Assembly (NCBI RefSeq): GCF_021155765.1
Contig: NC_060114.1
Location: 21,930,501 to 21,994,500 of the forward strand
DNA from: Diprion similis
Lineage: Eukaryota > Arthropoda > Insecta > Hymenoptera > Diprionidae
Reading direction: 5' to 3'
DNA length: 64,000 bases
Part shown: positions 37,727-49,000 of the stretch, one piece after another
Layout: every line of letters begins with the position of its first letter
Position numbering within the stretch: the first letter of the stretch is position 1
The notes under the pieces: generated by a model
Told to the model about the DNA's origin: nothing
Database searches by the model: none
Seen by the model: the letters and a program-made list of their open reading frames with translations, nothing else
Translations under genes and position numbers: made by a program

Positions 37727-39559
37727 TATGATTGGATATTTGAGTAATGAAAACTATGATTAATACTGTCGGTGTAAAATGGTTTTATTAACGAAAATAT
37801 ATACGGTTTAATATACAAGAACGATGTCGGTACTTCAATTATGCAGTAAATTGCTCATAAACACAGGATCACGTTGCACAATTAATTCATTCATAGAAGA
37901 TACATTACTTTACTACGTCATAATTAAAACAAATAACTAAGCATGATAACTAAATACGTTGTGGTATTAGGCAGTACAGATTGGCAAGATATATGCCACA
38001 AGAATGAATTACCAACTATTCTTAAAATATAAAATGTAATACAACTCAAATAATATTCAGTATTGTAAATTCACCAACCACAGTTGTTGGAATCGAACGA
38101 GTAAATTGTTAGGAACAAAACTGATTCCTATAAACGAAACATTGAATTCTCTTAGATATACTTATGCGTATTATTAAAATAGATACTTTCCATTATTCAC
38201 CTTGTACGTGTATGTATAAAAGTAAAGTTTATACTCCATATCTAGTGTAAATACGATAATAAATAGTATTAAATTTATATCTCAAATGTAGAAAAGCTAC
38301 TCAATTCAGATTTCAGTCTGTAGGGTTATCGTTATTTCTATTAGCTTGCACCGGTTTAATAGACAGTAAATAGTTACATCTTGTTGTAACTTGTATAGAA
38401 ATAAGATTTGTACATTTTGGCAACTTCAAACTAATGAGAGAATCACAGGAAACTGCCACTCTGCTTACGCAGAACCTGCATTCAGTTTTTGACAACTCAA
38501 TCTAATACTAGAATTGCAGCTCAGTACTTTATAAAGAATTATCTCTGAATCTTCTTATTGCTAATATATCGGACGTTTATTTTGATAGAATTTTAAATTA
38601 AAAATTCTCAAGTTTTGAATTGTCGCCCAGTATCTAATAAGTTTTCGACATTGGTTCAAAATTTGGGAAAATACTGTGTTTAAGAATAAAGCTCAAGGGA
38701 TAGCCACTTCGAATTTCGGGCAAGAGAACTTTGGAAACACGAATATTGATAACAACTAATTAGGAATTGAATCTTACTCTGCATCACGATTCTAGTTGGT
38801 TTAAAAAAAATTTGTCTATCAAATTTTCTGTAAAATAAAATTTTTTCTCAGTTTTCCTCACTTTGTTGTGTTCAGTGTGAAAATTCCGTTTGTCAAAATC
38901 ATAATCACTGGCAAATCGTACTATGTACTACATAAGGATTGAGTCTGTTACGGTTAAACGAAATTAGAAAAGATAAATATTGTGGGCATAATTTTTTTGA
39001 AGGTATGTGATAGCAAACACAGTAAATTACTTATACAGCTACGATACCTACAAAAATATAGCTGCTCACCTTGTATAACTTAAAATATTCCTTAAGATGG
39101 TACAAACCAGTGGACTGCTGAAAAAGTGGGTAAACTTTCGGAAATCGAGTCTCAAAAAACAATCACCGAATTTAATTGTGCTTTCATTTATTCGAAAGTA
39201 TTTAGGTTGAGCTTTATTCTCATCTTTTTTAATTGGCATCTATTGATTCTGTTAGGTATAAAAAAATTATTCAACTGAAGCTCGGTCTACATACTTTCGA
39301 TACCCAAACGAATCGAATGATTAGTTGTCGAGATATAAGTTATTGGAGTTGACCTATTTTTTCAACCGTCTACCGGCATGTACCTCCTTCAAGAAAAGGC
39401 TACGTCTTTACCTACACCTCAAATAAACAGACAAGTGAATCAAATTAATGCACTTACTGAAATTTTAAATAAGTGGATAAGTAAAGAAATGACGGCTACT
39501 TAACCATTTTAAGAATTCAATCCGTGGCATCTAGGCACATTTCCTCAAAAGATCGATTA
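37727..39559. other. Spacer between two convergent genes
   Basis: AT-rich sequence with no supported exon. It should contain the 3' UTR of the minus-strand CACHD1 gene, adjoining 39559, and any longer 3' UTR of the plus-strand gene. Confidence 0.5.
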
Positions 39560-42500
39560 CTAACAATAGTTCGTTTCCATGTTCCGATGGACTGTGACCG
39601 GCGCTAAGACGTGATGAGGCGACCCCAGCCGTGTTGTCGGTGAAGGGGGCCTCACGGATTGTTTCTGGAGCTCAGGTTCGCTGCTTCCACCAACGACCAG
39701 CAATGGTTCGGCGAACGTTTGTTGCTCGGAGTCGTCATGTGGCGTCATGGTGCTGTAGCCATGGTCGCTGTCGCCTCCCGGAGGTCTTCGATAATTCGTT
39801 GAAACTCGGTACGGCGATATAGGAGCCACTCCATCGCGCAGAAGAGAGTTTAGGTTGCTTTTTGCCTGGTCGATTTCCATCGGCTCTACATCTCCTTCCA
39901 AATGCGACATTCTCAGGGTTTCTGGAGAAGCGTGCATATGGAGACATTGGTGCTCCAACCCGGATTGCACTGATCTAAGGCGGTAACAGTACAAGATTAT
40001 TCCCAGAACGAGCAGTAGTGTAAGAATACCGCCTGCTACCGGTCCCACTGATGGCCATTCGCGAACTCCCATCTCGTCTGCCGAATGAGAATCTACGATA
40101 AGAATTGAAATAAGAATTGTTGCAGTATCGATGAAATTAAACACCGATTAGTTAAGAAAAATAATTTGTATTTCTCTTTTCAAATAATTATGGAAATGGA
40201 TTTTCTTTTTCGCAAGCTTACGATAAGTCCCGTCGCCATAAGGAGTCAAAGAGCCAAATATTCCCTTAAAGCATGACGTCTGTTCGGAGCAGTATGGTGT
40301 GGAAAGTGGAGTTTCGGCATCGCTGTCTATGTGGCACCATTGGCATCCTATTACGCCAAGACATTCCCTTGCACTCTCGAAGGATTTACAATCAAACGAT
40401 GGACACTTTTTTAAAGTCGCAGGATACGCCCAAGATGGTTGTAAACTTGGTCCGTGCTCGTAAAGAGCATGGCAAGCTTCAAGTTCGTTATTGTCGGATT
40501 GACCACAGCTGTCCGAATACAACGGGCATTCACATGGACACTCGCAATCAGTTTGCTCCATCCTTTTGCAATTCAAACAAAGTCTATCCATCTGCAAGAA
40601 AATACAAAAATACATAAGTTCAACAATATAGCATGAAAAGAATGGCAAAGTACCTATTTTCGAATGAAATGTAATTAAGAAAGTTCAATTTTTTTAACAG
40701 CCATACAAGCGACAGGGAATGTCTGATATGAGATATACGTACCGTACTGCAGGGACAAAAAGCTGATAGTACGTTACAGGTGGCATTGACGAGACCAAGG
40801 AAAATGTTGGTCCCAGGCACTACAGCAACCTGATACTTGACACAATGTTCCCCGTGAACGATGTTGGTGAGCACTTCTTCAAGGGAGGTATTGAATTGGT
40901 AATATCTCTGTATAGTTCCATCAAGGTGGCTGGCACAGAGTTTTTTCTCCACGAAAAATTCATGGTTAAGTATGTCGTTGGCAACGACAGGTTCCACATG
41001 GGTTAAATGCTGTTGCTCTACTTTATTTTGGACCTCGAATAGCGCTGGGTGAGATATCAAGTACCCCTTGTCATCCATGAGAAAACACTTTACCTTAATG
41101 TCGCCACAAAACGAAAACATTTCTAGTAATAGCCTAGCAAAATATCCCATCGTTACATCCATCGATACCACTGCCAAGACGGGATCGTTGCTAGAATGAA
41201 GGGCCGCCGAACGACCCTCAAATATCGTGTGAGAGAGCGTCACGACATAACCAGCACCTCCTGCGTCCAGGTACGGCGATGTTAGCGTTACTTTTCCTGG
41301 ATGCTCCAATGCCTTTCCGTACCACGATCTTCTCTTTGGATCCAAACCAGTGTCCAGCACTGTTCCAGGATAAACTTCCATTACTCCACTGACTACCGCG
41401 ACGACATACCTGCGAACAGTTCTCGGTGAGACTTTTTTCACCACTAGAGTATGATGACAATCGTTAATAAGATCAAAATCTAAGAGACAACGATAACTAG
41501 ATCGACTAGAACAGTTTTTTGATGTGATAAATGAAGAATAATCAACAGTTCGTTCAGCAAATTACCTTCGGACAATAAATTTGTTCAACGTGCTATGCAA
41601 ATGACGTTGTTGGAAGTGGCCCAAAATTTGAGACAGCATGGCAACGTCGGGTCTGACAGATGGGTGAAGAACGCGATTGACCAATAATCTCGTAGGGTCT
41701 TTGATGTATGCCATGTAACTCTGGACTGTGATTGCAGAATCGGTTTCTAGGAGATGCAGCTGTTCGGTAGGCGATTTAAAGCACCATGGTGAGAGATAAA
41801 CGACGCCAGTATCTGTAGAATGACAAGTAGTTGATAATCATTATGTGTTAAATTGTGAAGACGAATTTGAATGTAAGTAATGAATACTCACGCAAAGCTA
41901 CTATTCTATTGTGATTGGAACACAGAGTATCTTTATCGATGACCGATTGTAGCAGCAAATCAAGCCGATGATGCAGGAGATCTGGAGGCAAGGAAGCTGT
42001 CGTCTTAACGAGTGATAATGACTCCTGCACTCCTTCTGACACAATGCATATAATCAAATCTCCGTATGCAAGATGCTTCCATCTGAATTGTTTCTGTAAG
42101 TTAAGAGTATGCATTGCATTCAGTTTCTTCAGCTTGGAATGTATTATATGAAAACTCACCGTTCGGCCTAAAATGGTGGTGAAATTAGCATCACCTTCCG
42201 ATAATTCGTTAATCATTTTCAATGTAGAATTTTCATCAATGTTTTCAATATTTTTCAGCGAAACTTTCAAGGGCTGCTCAGTCATGACTTCGGGTCTAGG
42301 AAAACTTTTATGCATCCAAACATTGCGTCTTTTATCAAAAAGTATGGCGTACGTTTTTGAACCGCCATCGAAGTATGTTATATCTTCGACGAAGTCCTTT
42401 AACTTTATTTCCAAGGTAAGGAGAGCTGTTTTCGTTATTTGCCCAATAGATATGCTCATTGATTTGCTACGAGGTTCGTAGTACGGATCAGATAAATAAT

Positions 42501-43914
42501 AATTGCTTGTGTTGGGTTCGGTACATTTTATTCCTGAGAATAACTTGGCTATTTCAAAACTAAGAATATTTTGTGTCGGCAGTGTCACAATTGTCTCGTT
42601 AGTTGCGATTTCCTTAATGTCTAGTTTGAGCTTTAAATCTGTAATGAATAAAGATCAATTAATCAACCCTGTTTATAACATTGAGATCAGGGTACATTAC
42701 AATACTATATTCATGGCAATATTTACCTGACAAAATTAAAATTGTGCATAAGCGGGGAATCAGTTGTTCCGTGGAAATAATATTGCGGATATGCTTGATA
42801 TTCGAGATATCCTTCAGTGTATTTGTCAAATGTATCAATATTATTTCACCAGTCAAATTTGTGGTCAAGGATTTAATGTCTAAATTGAGCGACTGATTGG
42901 AACCTGTAATATAGAAACGTTAATTGTTAACCATGAACGAACTCGGAATAACTTGAAGTTGCAATAATCAGAGCTTTTCCAACTAACCAGTTCGGATAAT
43001 AGAGTCAATGTGCCTGGTTAATTGAATTTTGTTAACATCCGTAGCTCTGAGAAGGTGATCTGGACAATGTATTGATCCATGGTCAGTAAGTCCAACAATG
43101 CCGACATAATCGCTATCCGAGAGCATGTCCAATAGGGTTTTAGATGTTAGCTGGGCCAAGCCAACATCCCTTTCGGACATAAAGATTCCATGCTCAATAA
43201 GCAACAAAACTTTCTTGGGGTCTTTGCATCGGGACAACAACAAAGGCCCAGTGTTTTGAGAGAGGCTCGGTGGTCCGCATATTTTGCCTGGATGAGAGGT
43301 TGGTAGAATGTGTAGATGCTTTAATTCGGAGTTCGTCAACACTGAAAACAAGATGTCGATGAAAATCAAAACGATATGAACAATAAGGAACACAGAATTA
43401 TTCGGATTATACATGGAGTAGTAATGTTTAAGTTTAAGTTGTTTGAATCCAGATTCTCACCTCTTTGAATTTCATCGCATATGTCTGAAGCACGAGGCAG
43501 ATTTGAATAAATTTCGTTCGAACTTTTGGCAATTAATATTGGCTGCACCAGGTCATTAGACCTTGTGATAAAATCAACGTAAGATTGCAGCTTAGCATTT
43601 AGTTTGTCGGCCAGGGATTTGAGTTTCACATTCAAATCGTCACGAACTCGGTTGAACTCGAGACGGTCGAGGGTTTCTTGGAAAGAAGTTATTCCCAATT
43701 CCTCGTTGCCGACGTTACGAAGAGTTTTTGACACTTGATTAACGATGTCACGTAAACACGAACCATTCAACGGCTCTACCTCGATTTGTTTTCGCAGCGG
43801 TTTACCGACCCTGCAGTTAACGATCGATCCGTTACTCGTGGAGTCAGCGTTCGCTTGTATTATGAATAAAATCACGAGTCCTAGAACTCTGCTAAGTGAA
43901 TATTCAACGGCCAT
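39560..43914 (-). CDS. CACHD1: CACHD1 homolog (VWFA and Cache domain-containing protein 1), alpha2delta-like
   Basis: Nine exons on the minus strand: 43914-43461, 43341-42988, 42903-42727, 42638-42160, 42093-41892, 41812-41566, 41409-40743, 40591-40222, 40092-39560. They total 3483 nt, exactly in frame, giving 1160 aa (human about 1270). Layout: signal peptide (1-23); N-terminal helical region; VWA-like region (about 190-330); two Cache regions, the second with DPKRRSWY and GGAGYVV motifs (about 650-690); a Cys-rich block starting DRLCLNCKRMEQ (about 861-985); one membrane helix (about 1002-1020); and a cytosolic tail with SDHGYSTM, as in vertebrate CACHD1. In vertebrates the protein modulates T-type calcium channels and is linked to Wnt receptors; the role here is inferred. 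The seventh exon start was set at the CAG|G acceptor that restores both phase and conserved sequence. Confidence 0.95.
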
Positions 43915-44299
43915 TCTAACCTAGGATCACGAAATATCCGAGGTAGCGTCTTCCAGGAATCAGGATAGGTTAGGAATTCATTGTATCGTTTGAACTCTAC
44001 GAGACATTTCAAATCACCGGTTCATTTATACATTAGAAATAGTTATTGAAGACCCTTTCAGCATAGAGTTTAAATAATTTTTTGCAAAAATATCATTGCG
44101 TGTACAAACATCTTTCGCCACTGTACGGTCGTTGTTCACGGCATTCAGGCCGAAACACATAAACTTTGGAGGCATGAAGCGAATAGCAGATACTATATTC
44201 AGCCATGGCCTATACATACGTAACTATACACAGTCTATAATACACATGTGTCATGTAAGTGTGACTCGTCTGGCGCGTTAACAGTGCATGTAACAGTGT

Positions 44300-44515
44300 G
44301 GAGCAGTCACGTGATCAATCCGTGTGCGCCTGATCTGTGCACTGACCTCTACTATACACAGTAGTGATCAGTGGATCTGTGCCATGCGCATTGCTTTCCG
44401 TAACTGCGCGTGCGCGCTAAATCGCGCATGCGTACTGTATTGCGAACACGCACTAGCTTGTGTTCTAAAACACCACTTGAGTGTGCCCAGGATTGGGTTC
44501 CGAAATTTCGGAATG
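44300..44515. promoter_or_regulatory. Likely CACHD1 promoter-proximal region with E-box and NRF1-like sites
   Basis: About 400-600 bases upstream of the CACHD1 start codon lies a CpG-rich patch with TCACGTGA (44307-44314), two NRF1-like GCGCATGCG/GCGCGTGCGCGC sites (about 44405-44433) and a 16-base palindrome TTCCGAAATTTCGGAA (44498-44513). Motifs are seen directly; their use as a promoter is inferred from position. Confidence 0.35.
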
Positions 44516-44742
44516 GCATTGTAGGATTTCCCCATGGGCTTCAAACGAAGATTCCCTATCTGCAGCTGAACTTTAGTTACACGTTGAATTACTACTAACT
44601 TCAAGTAAAGAAGTGTTCTTCCGCTCTCCACTCGAGTTCTGCTCCGTGAGACACCACGCTGCAACCACGTTGACGTCTGTATAATTACGCCCTATATTTA
44701 CGCCTGAATAACACTTACTATAATCATGGCATGTGTGTATAG

Positions 44743-45180
44743 TAGGGTGGTTCATTTTAAATTTGTATTTTTTGTTTTCGCTTCTCGCCTGAAAACTCTC
44801 TGCCAGATTCAGAGGAATAAAAAATATTTATAAGTCGCTATCGAAGGTCAAGAAAGAAGAAAAATTTAATAATTGCTTTAAATGAGTCAATTACCATTTT
44901 AAGGGTAGTTCATTTGGAATAACTTATTTTTTTTTGTCTCCCACCTAACACAATGATGTCTAATGATCAGAATTAAATTCTCCTAAAAGACCAGGCTATA
45001 AACAACTTATTTGAAGGTCGCTACGGATGGTTAAATATCGGTAGGGATAAATTAATTTTCGTTATTTCTTATTTTTTATATAGAAATTAAATTTTATTTT
45101 TATCTCCCATCAGAGCAAGTGCTACAAAATACTTCAAAAAAGATTTTTGTGAAAGACGATACACAGAATATTTATACGTC
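44743..45180. repeat. Degenerate repeated segment beginning TAGGGTGGTTCATTT
   Basis: Related blocks start near 44743 (GGGTGGTTCATTT) and 44901 (GGGTAGTTCATTT), each followed by a T-rich run, CTCxCxCCT, an A-rich stretch and an AAGTCGCTA/AGGTCGCTAC-like segment. A third, more diverged block follows from about 45050. It looks like an old tandem or nested transposon remnant. Similar TAGGGTGGT starts occur at 6312 and, inverted, at 61207. Confidence 0.35.
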
Positions 45181-45325
45181 GTTACCAATTACTGAAATCT
45201 TTTTCATTTATTTTTATGCGTGCACCTTACAGATGTATATATACGTAAACGGCATTATTGACGAATAGTATTATTGAATAAAATATATCTTCATTTGTTG
45301 CAATTAGGAGCTGTGAGGTTTCATT

Positions 45326-45600
45326 TGAATAGCTGAAGGCTGGATTTTCACGGGTGTCAAATTGACGCGGCAGCGCCACGCCGTCAGCGGCGGAAAGACG
45401 ATCATGAAAATGGGTACCGATGCAACGGCAAAATGCCATCAGTCTGAGTTGTGTGGTTGAATAATTGATTTTCAGTTGCGTTTCTATCTGAGAATTTGTG
45501 AATCTAGGATTGATAAGAGGTGTGAACATAGGGAGAAAATGAAAAAGAGGAAGGAGACAAAAAATTTGGACTGGGTTTTCAAAAAGGTGATAGAGATAAA
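45326..45600 (+). repeat. Left arm of the inverted repeat that encloses the satellite array
   Basis: Matches the reverse complement of 54362-54634. The best part is about 90 bases at roughly 80% identity (from GGCTGGATTTTCACGGG through GCCACGCCGTCAGCGG to TCATGAAAATGGGTAC). Weaker similarity runs on for another 150 bases toward the array. Both arms read inward through ATGAAAATGGGTAC and then encode related basic segments (here RICESRIDK...EKMKKRKE). This arm has about 400 bases between its inner end and the array. Confidence 0.75.
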
Positions 45601-46029
45601 TCGCAAACTCATAGTTACAAAGTTCCAGTGCCAGGTTATGCAATGTGCCTTAGTTCTAGTACAAGTGTTCAGTGTCAGTGTATACTATTTTACCAATAAG
45701 TTTCCGAATAGTATATTTCTATGTCAACATACTATTTTATATTTCATTAAGTAGAATATGAGCAATCTTGTATGAGATAATTATCATTATAGTTTGTAAG
45801 CGCAGTTTGAGTTGTAGCCTAAGTGCAGTTGCAACGCACCTCTGCAGCGTACGAGATGTATAATACTGTATTGTTAATATTTGTTACTATTTTACGTAAC
45901 CTGAAATAAAATCAATATAACCCGAAAGAATCAATATTTTCTTCGTATCTTCTCGAGTAATGGTCCCACGTTGCTCATAATATATACCACGTTACATAAT
46001 AATACCTTTTCTGCACTACTTGGGCCCAA

Positions 46030-49000
46030 ATTGGTCTAGAAGCAGTGGTTTTCGATTGACCTCGAGACAAAAAGTTTTTGAGCTCTGAAAATCGCAAAAA
46101 GCCAGGCTAACCCCTTTGGATTTTTTCAGTCGAAATTTGGCTGATTTTGAAAAGTATCTAAAGTGACTTTGTAATGCACTATATCGACGTGATTTTTCGA
46201 GAGGAATCGACTGCGCACAGTCCGAATACGCTGCAAGCAACGTCTCAAGAGTTACGGCCAAAAAACCGAAAATTTTCTTTGTAATTCCTCTGCTGTTGGT
46301 CCCACGACTTTTTTGATGTCTTTTTCGCATTCCTGAGGGTCCAATTAGTCGAAAAAGGGTCCTGCAGAACGATTCCCAGACGAAAAGTTTTTGAGCTCTG
46401 AAAATCGCAAAAAAGCCAGGCTAACCCCTTTGGATTTTTTCAGTCGAAATTTGGCTGATTTTGAAAAGTATCTAAAGTGACTTTGTAATGCACTATATCG
46501 ACGTAATTTTTCGAGAGGAATCGACTGCGCACAGTCCGAATACGCTGCAAGCAACGTCTCAAGAGTTACGGCCAAAAAACCGAAAATTTTCTTTGTAATT
46601 CCTCTGCTGTTGGTCCCACGACTTTTTTGATGTCTTTTTCGCATTCCTGAGGGTCCAATTAGTCGGAAAAGGGTCCTGCAGAACGATTCCCAGACGAAAA
46701 GTTTTTGAGCTCTGAAAATCGCAAAAAAGCCAGGCTAACCCCTTTGGATTTTTTCAGTCGAAATTTGGCTGATTTTGAAAAGTATCTAAAGTGACTTTGT
46801 AATGCACTATATCGACGTAATTTTTCGAGAGGAATCGACTGCGCACAGTCCGAATACGCTGCAGGCAACGTCTCAAGAGTTACGGCCAAAAAACCGAAAA
46901 TTTTCTTTGTAATTCCTCTGCTGTTGGTCCCACGACTTTTTTGATGTCTTTTTCGCATTCCTGAGGGTCCAATTAGTCGGAAAAGGGTCCTGCAGAACGA
47001 TTCCCAGACGAAAAGTTTTTGAGCTCTGAAAATCGCAAAAAAGCCAGGCTAACCCCTTTGGATTTTTTCAGTCGAAATTTGGCTGATTTTGAAAAGTATC
47101 TAAAGTGACTTTGTAATGCACTATATCGACGTAATTTTTCGAGAGGAATCGACTGCGCACAGTCCGAATACGCTGCGAGCAACGTCTCAAGAGTTACGGC
47201 CAAAAAACCGAAAATTTTCTTTGTAATTCCTCTGCTGTTGGTCCCACGATTTTTTTGATGTCTTTTTCGCATTCCTGAGGGTCCAATTGGTCGGAAAAGG
47301 GTCCTGCAGAACGATTCCCGGACAAAAAGTTTTTGAGCTCTGAAAATCGCAAAATAGCCAGGCTAACCCCTTTGGATTTTTTCAGTCGAAATTTTGCTGA
47401 TTTTGAAAAGTATCTAAAGTGACTTTGTAATGCACTATATCGACGTAATTTTTCGAGAGGAATCGACTGCGCACAGTCCGAATACGCTGCGAGCAACGTC
47501 TCAAGAGTTACGGCCAAAAAACCGAAAATTTTCTTTGTAATTCCCCTGCTGTTGGTCCCACGACTTTTTTGATGTCTTTTCCGCATTCCTGAGGGTCCAA
47601 TTAGTCGGAAAAGGGTCCTGCAGAACGATTCCCAGACGAAAAGTTTTTGAGCTCTGAAAATCGCAAAAAAGCCAGGCTAACCCCTTTGGATTTTTTCAGT
47701 CGAAATTTGGCTGATTTTGAAAAGTATCTAGAGTGACTTTGTGATGCACTATATCGACGTAATTTTCCGAGAGGAATCGATTGCGCACAGTCGGAATACG
47801 CTGCGAGCAACGTATCAAGAGTTACGGCCAAAAAACCGAAAATTTTCTTTGTAATTCCTCTGCTGTTGGTCCCACGACTTTTTTGATGTCTTTTTCGCAT
47901 TCCTGAGGGTCCAATTAGTCGGAAAAGGGTCCTGCAGAACGATTCCCAGACGAAAAGTTTTTGAGCTCTGAAAATCGCAAAAAAGCCAGGCTAACCCCTT
48001 TGGATTTTTTCAGTCGAAATTTGGCTGATTTTGAAAAGTATCTAAAGTGACTTTGTAATGCACTATATCGACGTAATTTTTCGAGAGGAATCGACTGCGC
48101 ACAGTCCGAATACGCTGCGAGCAACGTATCAAGAGTTACGGCCAAAAAACCGAAAATTTTCTTTGTAATTCCTCTGCTGTTGGTCTCACGACTTTTTTGA
48201 TGTCTTTTTCGCATTCCCGAAGGTCCAATTAGTCGGAAAAGGGTCCTGCAGAACGATTCCCAGACGAAAAGTTTTTGAGCTCTGAAAATCGCAAAAAAGC
48301 CAGGCTAACCCCTTTGGATTTTTTCAGTCGAAATTTGGCTGATTTTGAAAAGTATCTAAAGTGACTTTGTAATGCACTATATCGACGTAATTTTTCGAGA
48401 GGAATCGACTGCGCACAGTCCGAATACGCTGCGAGCAACGTATCAAGAGTTACGGCCAAAAAACCGAAAATTTTCTTTGTAATTCCTCTGCTGTTGGTCT
48501 CACGACTTTTTTGATGTCTTTTTCGCATTCCCGAAGGTCCAATTAGTCGGAAAAGGGTCCTGCAGAACGATTCCCAGACGAAAAGTTTTTGAGCTCTGAA
48601 AATCGCAAAAAAGCCAGGCTAACCCCTTTGGATTTTTTCAGTCGAAATTTGGCTGATTTTGAAAAGTATCTAAAGTGACTTTGTAATGCACTATATCGAC
48701 GTAATTTTTCGAGAGGAATCGACTGCGCACAGTCCGAATACGCTGCGAGCAACGTCTCAAGAGTTACGGCCAAAAAATCGAAAATTTTCTTTGTAATTCC
48801 TCTGCTGTTGGTCCCACGACATCTTTGATGTCTTTTTCGCATTCCTGAGGGTCCAAATAGTCGGAAAAGGGTCCTGCAGAACGATTCCTAGACGAAAAGT
48901 TTTTGAGCTCTGAAAATCGCAAAAAAGCCAGGCTAACCCCTTTGGATTTTTTCAGTCGAAATTTGGCTGATTTTGAAAAGTATCTAAAGTGACTTTGTAA

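Noticed and set aside
41401-41460. Earlier start of the seventh CACHD1 exon at the ACTCTAG acceptor
   Set aside because: It would give the wrong phase with the preceding exon. The CAG|G acceptor at 41409 keeps the frame and joins conserved sequence.
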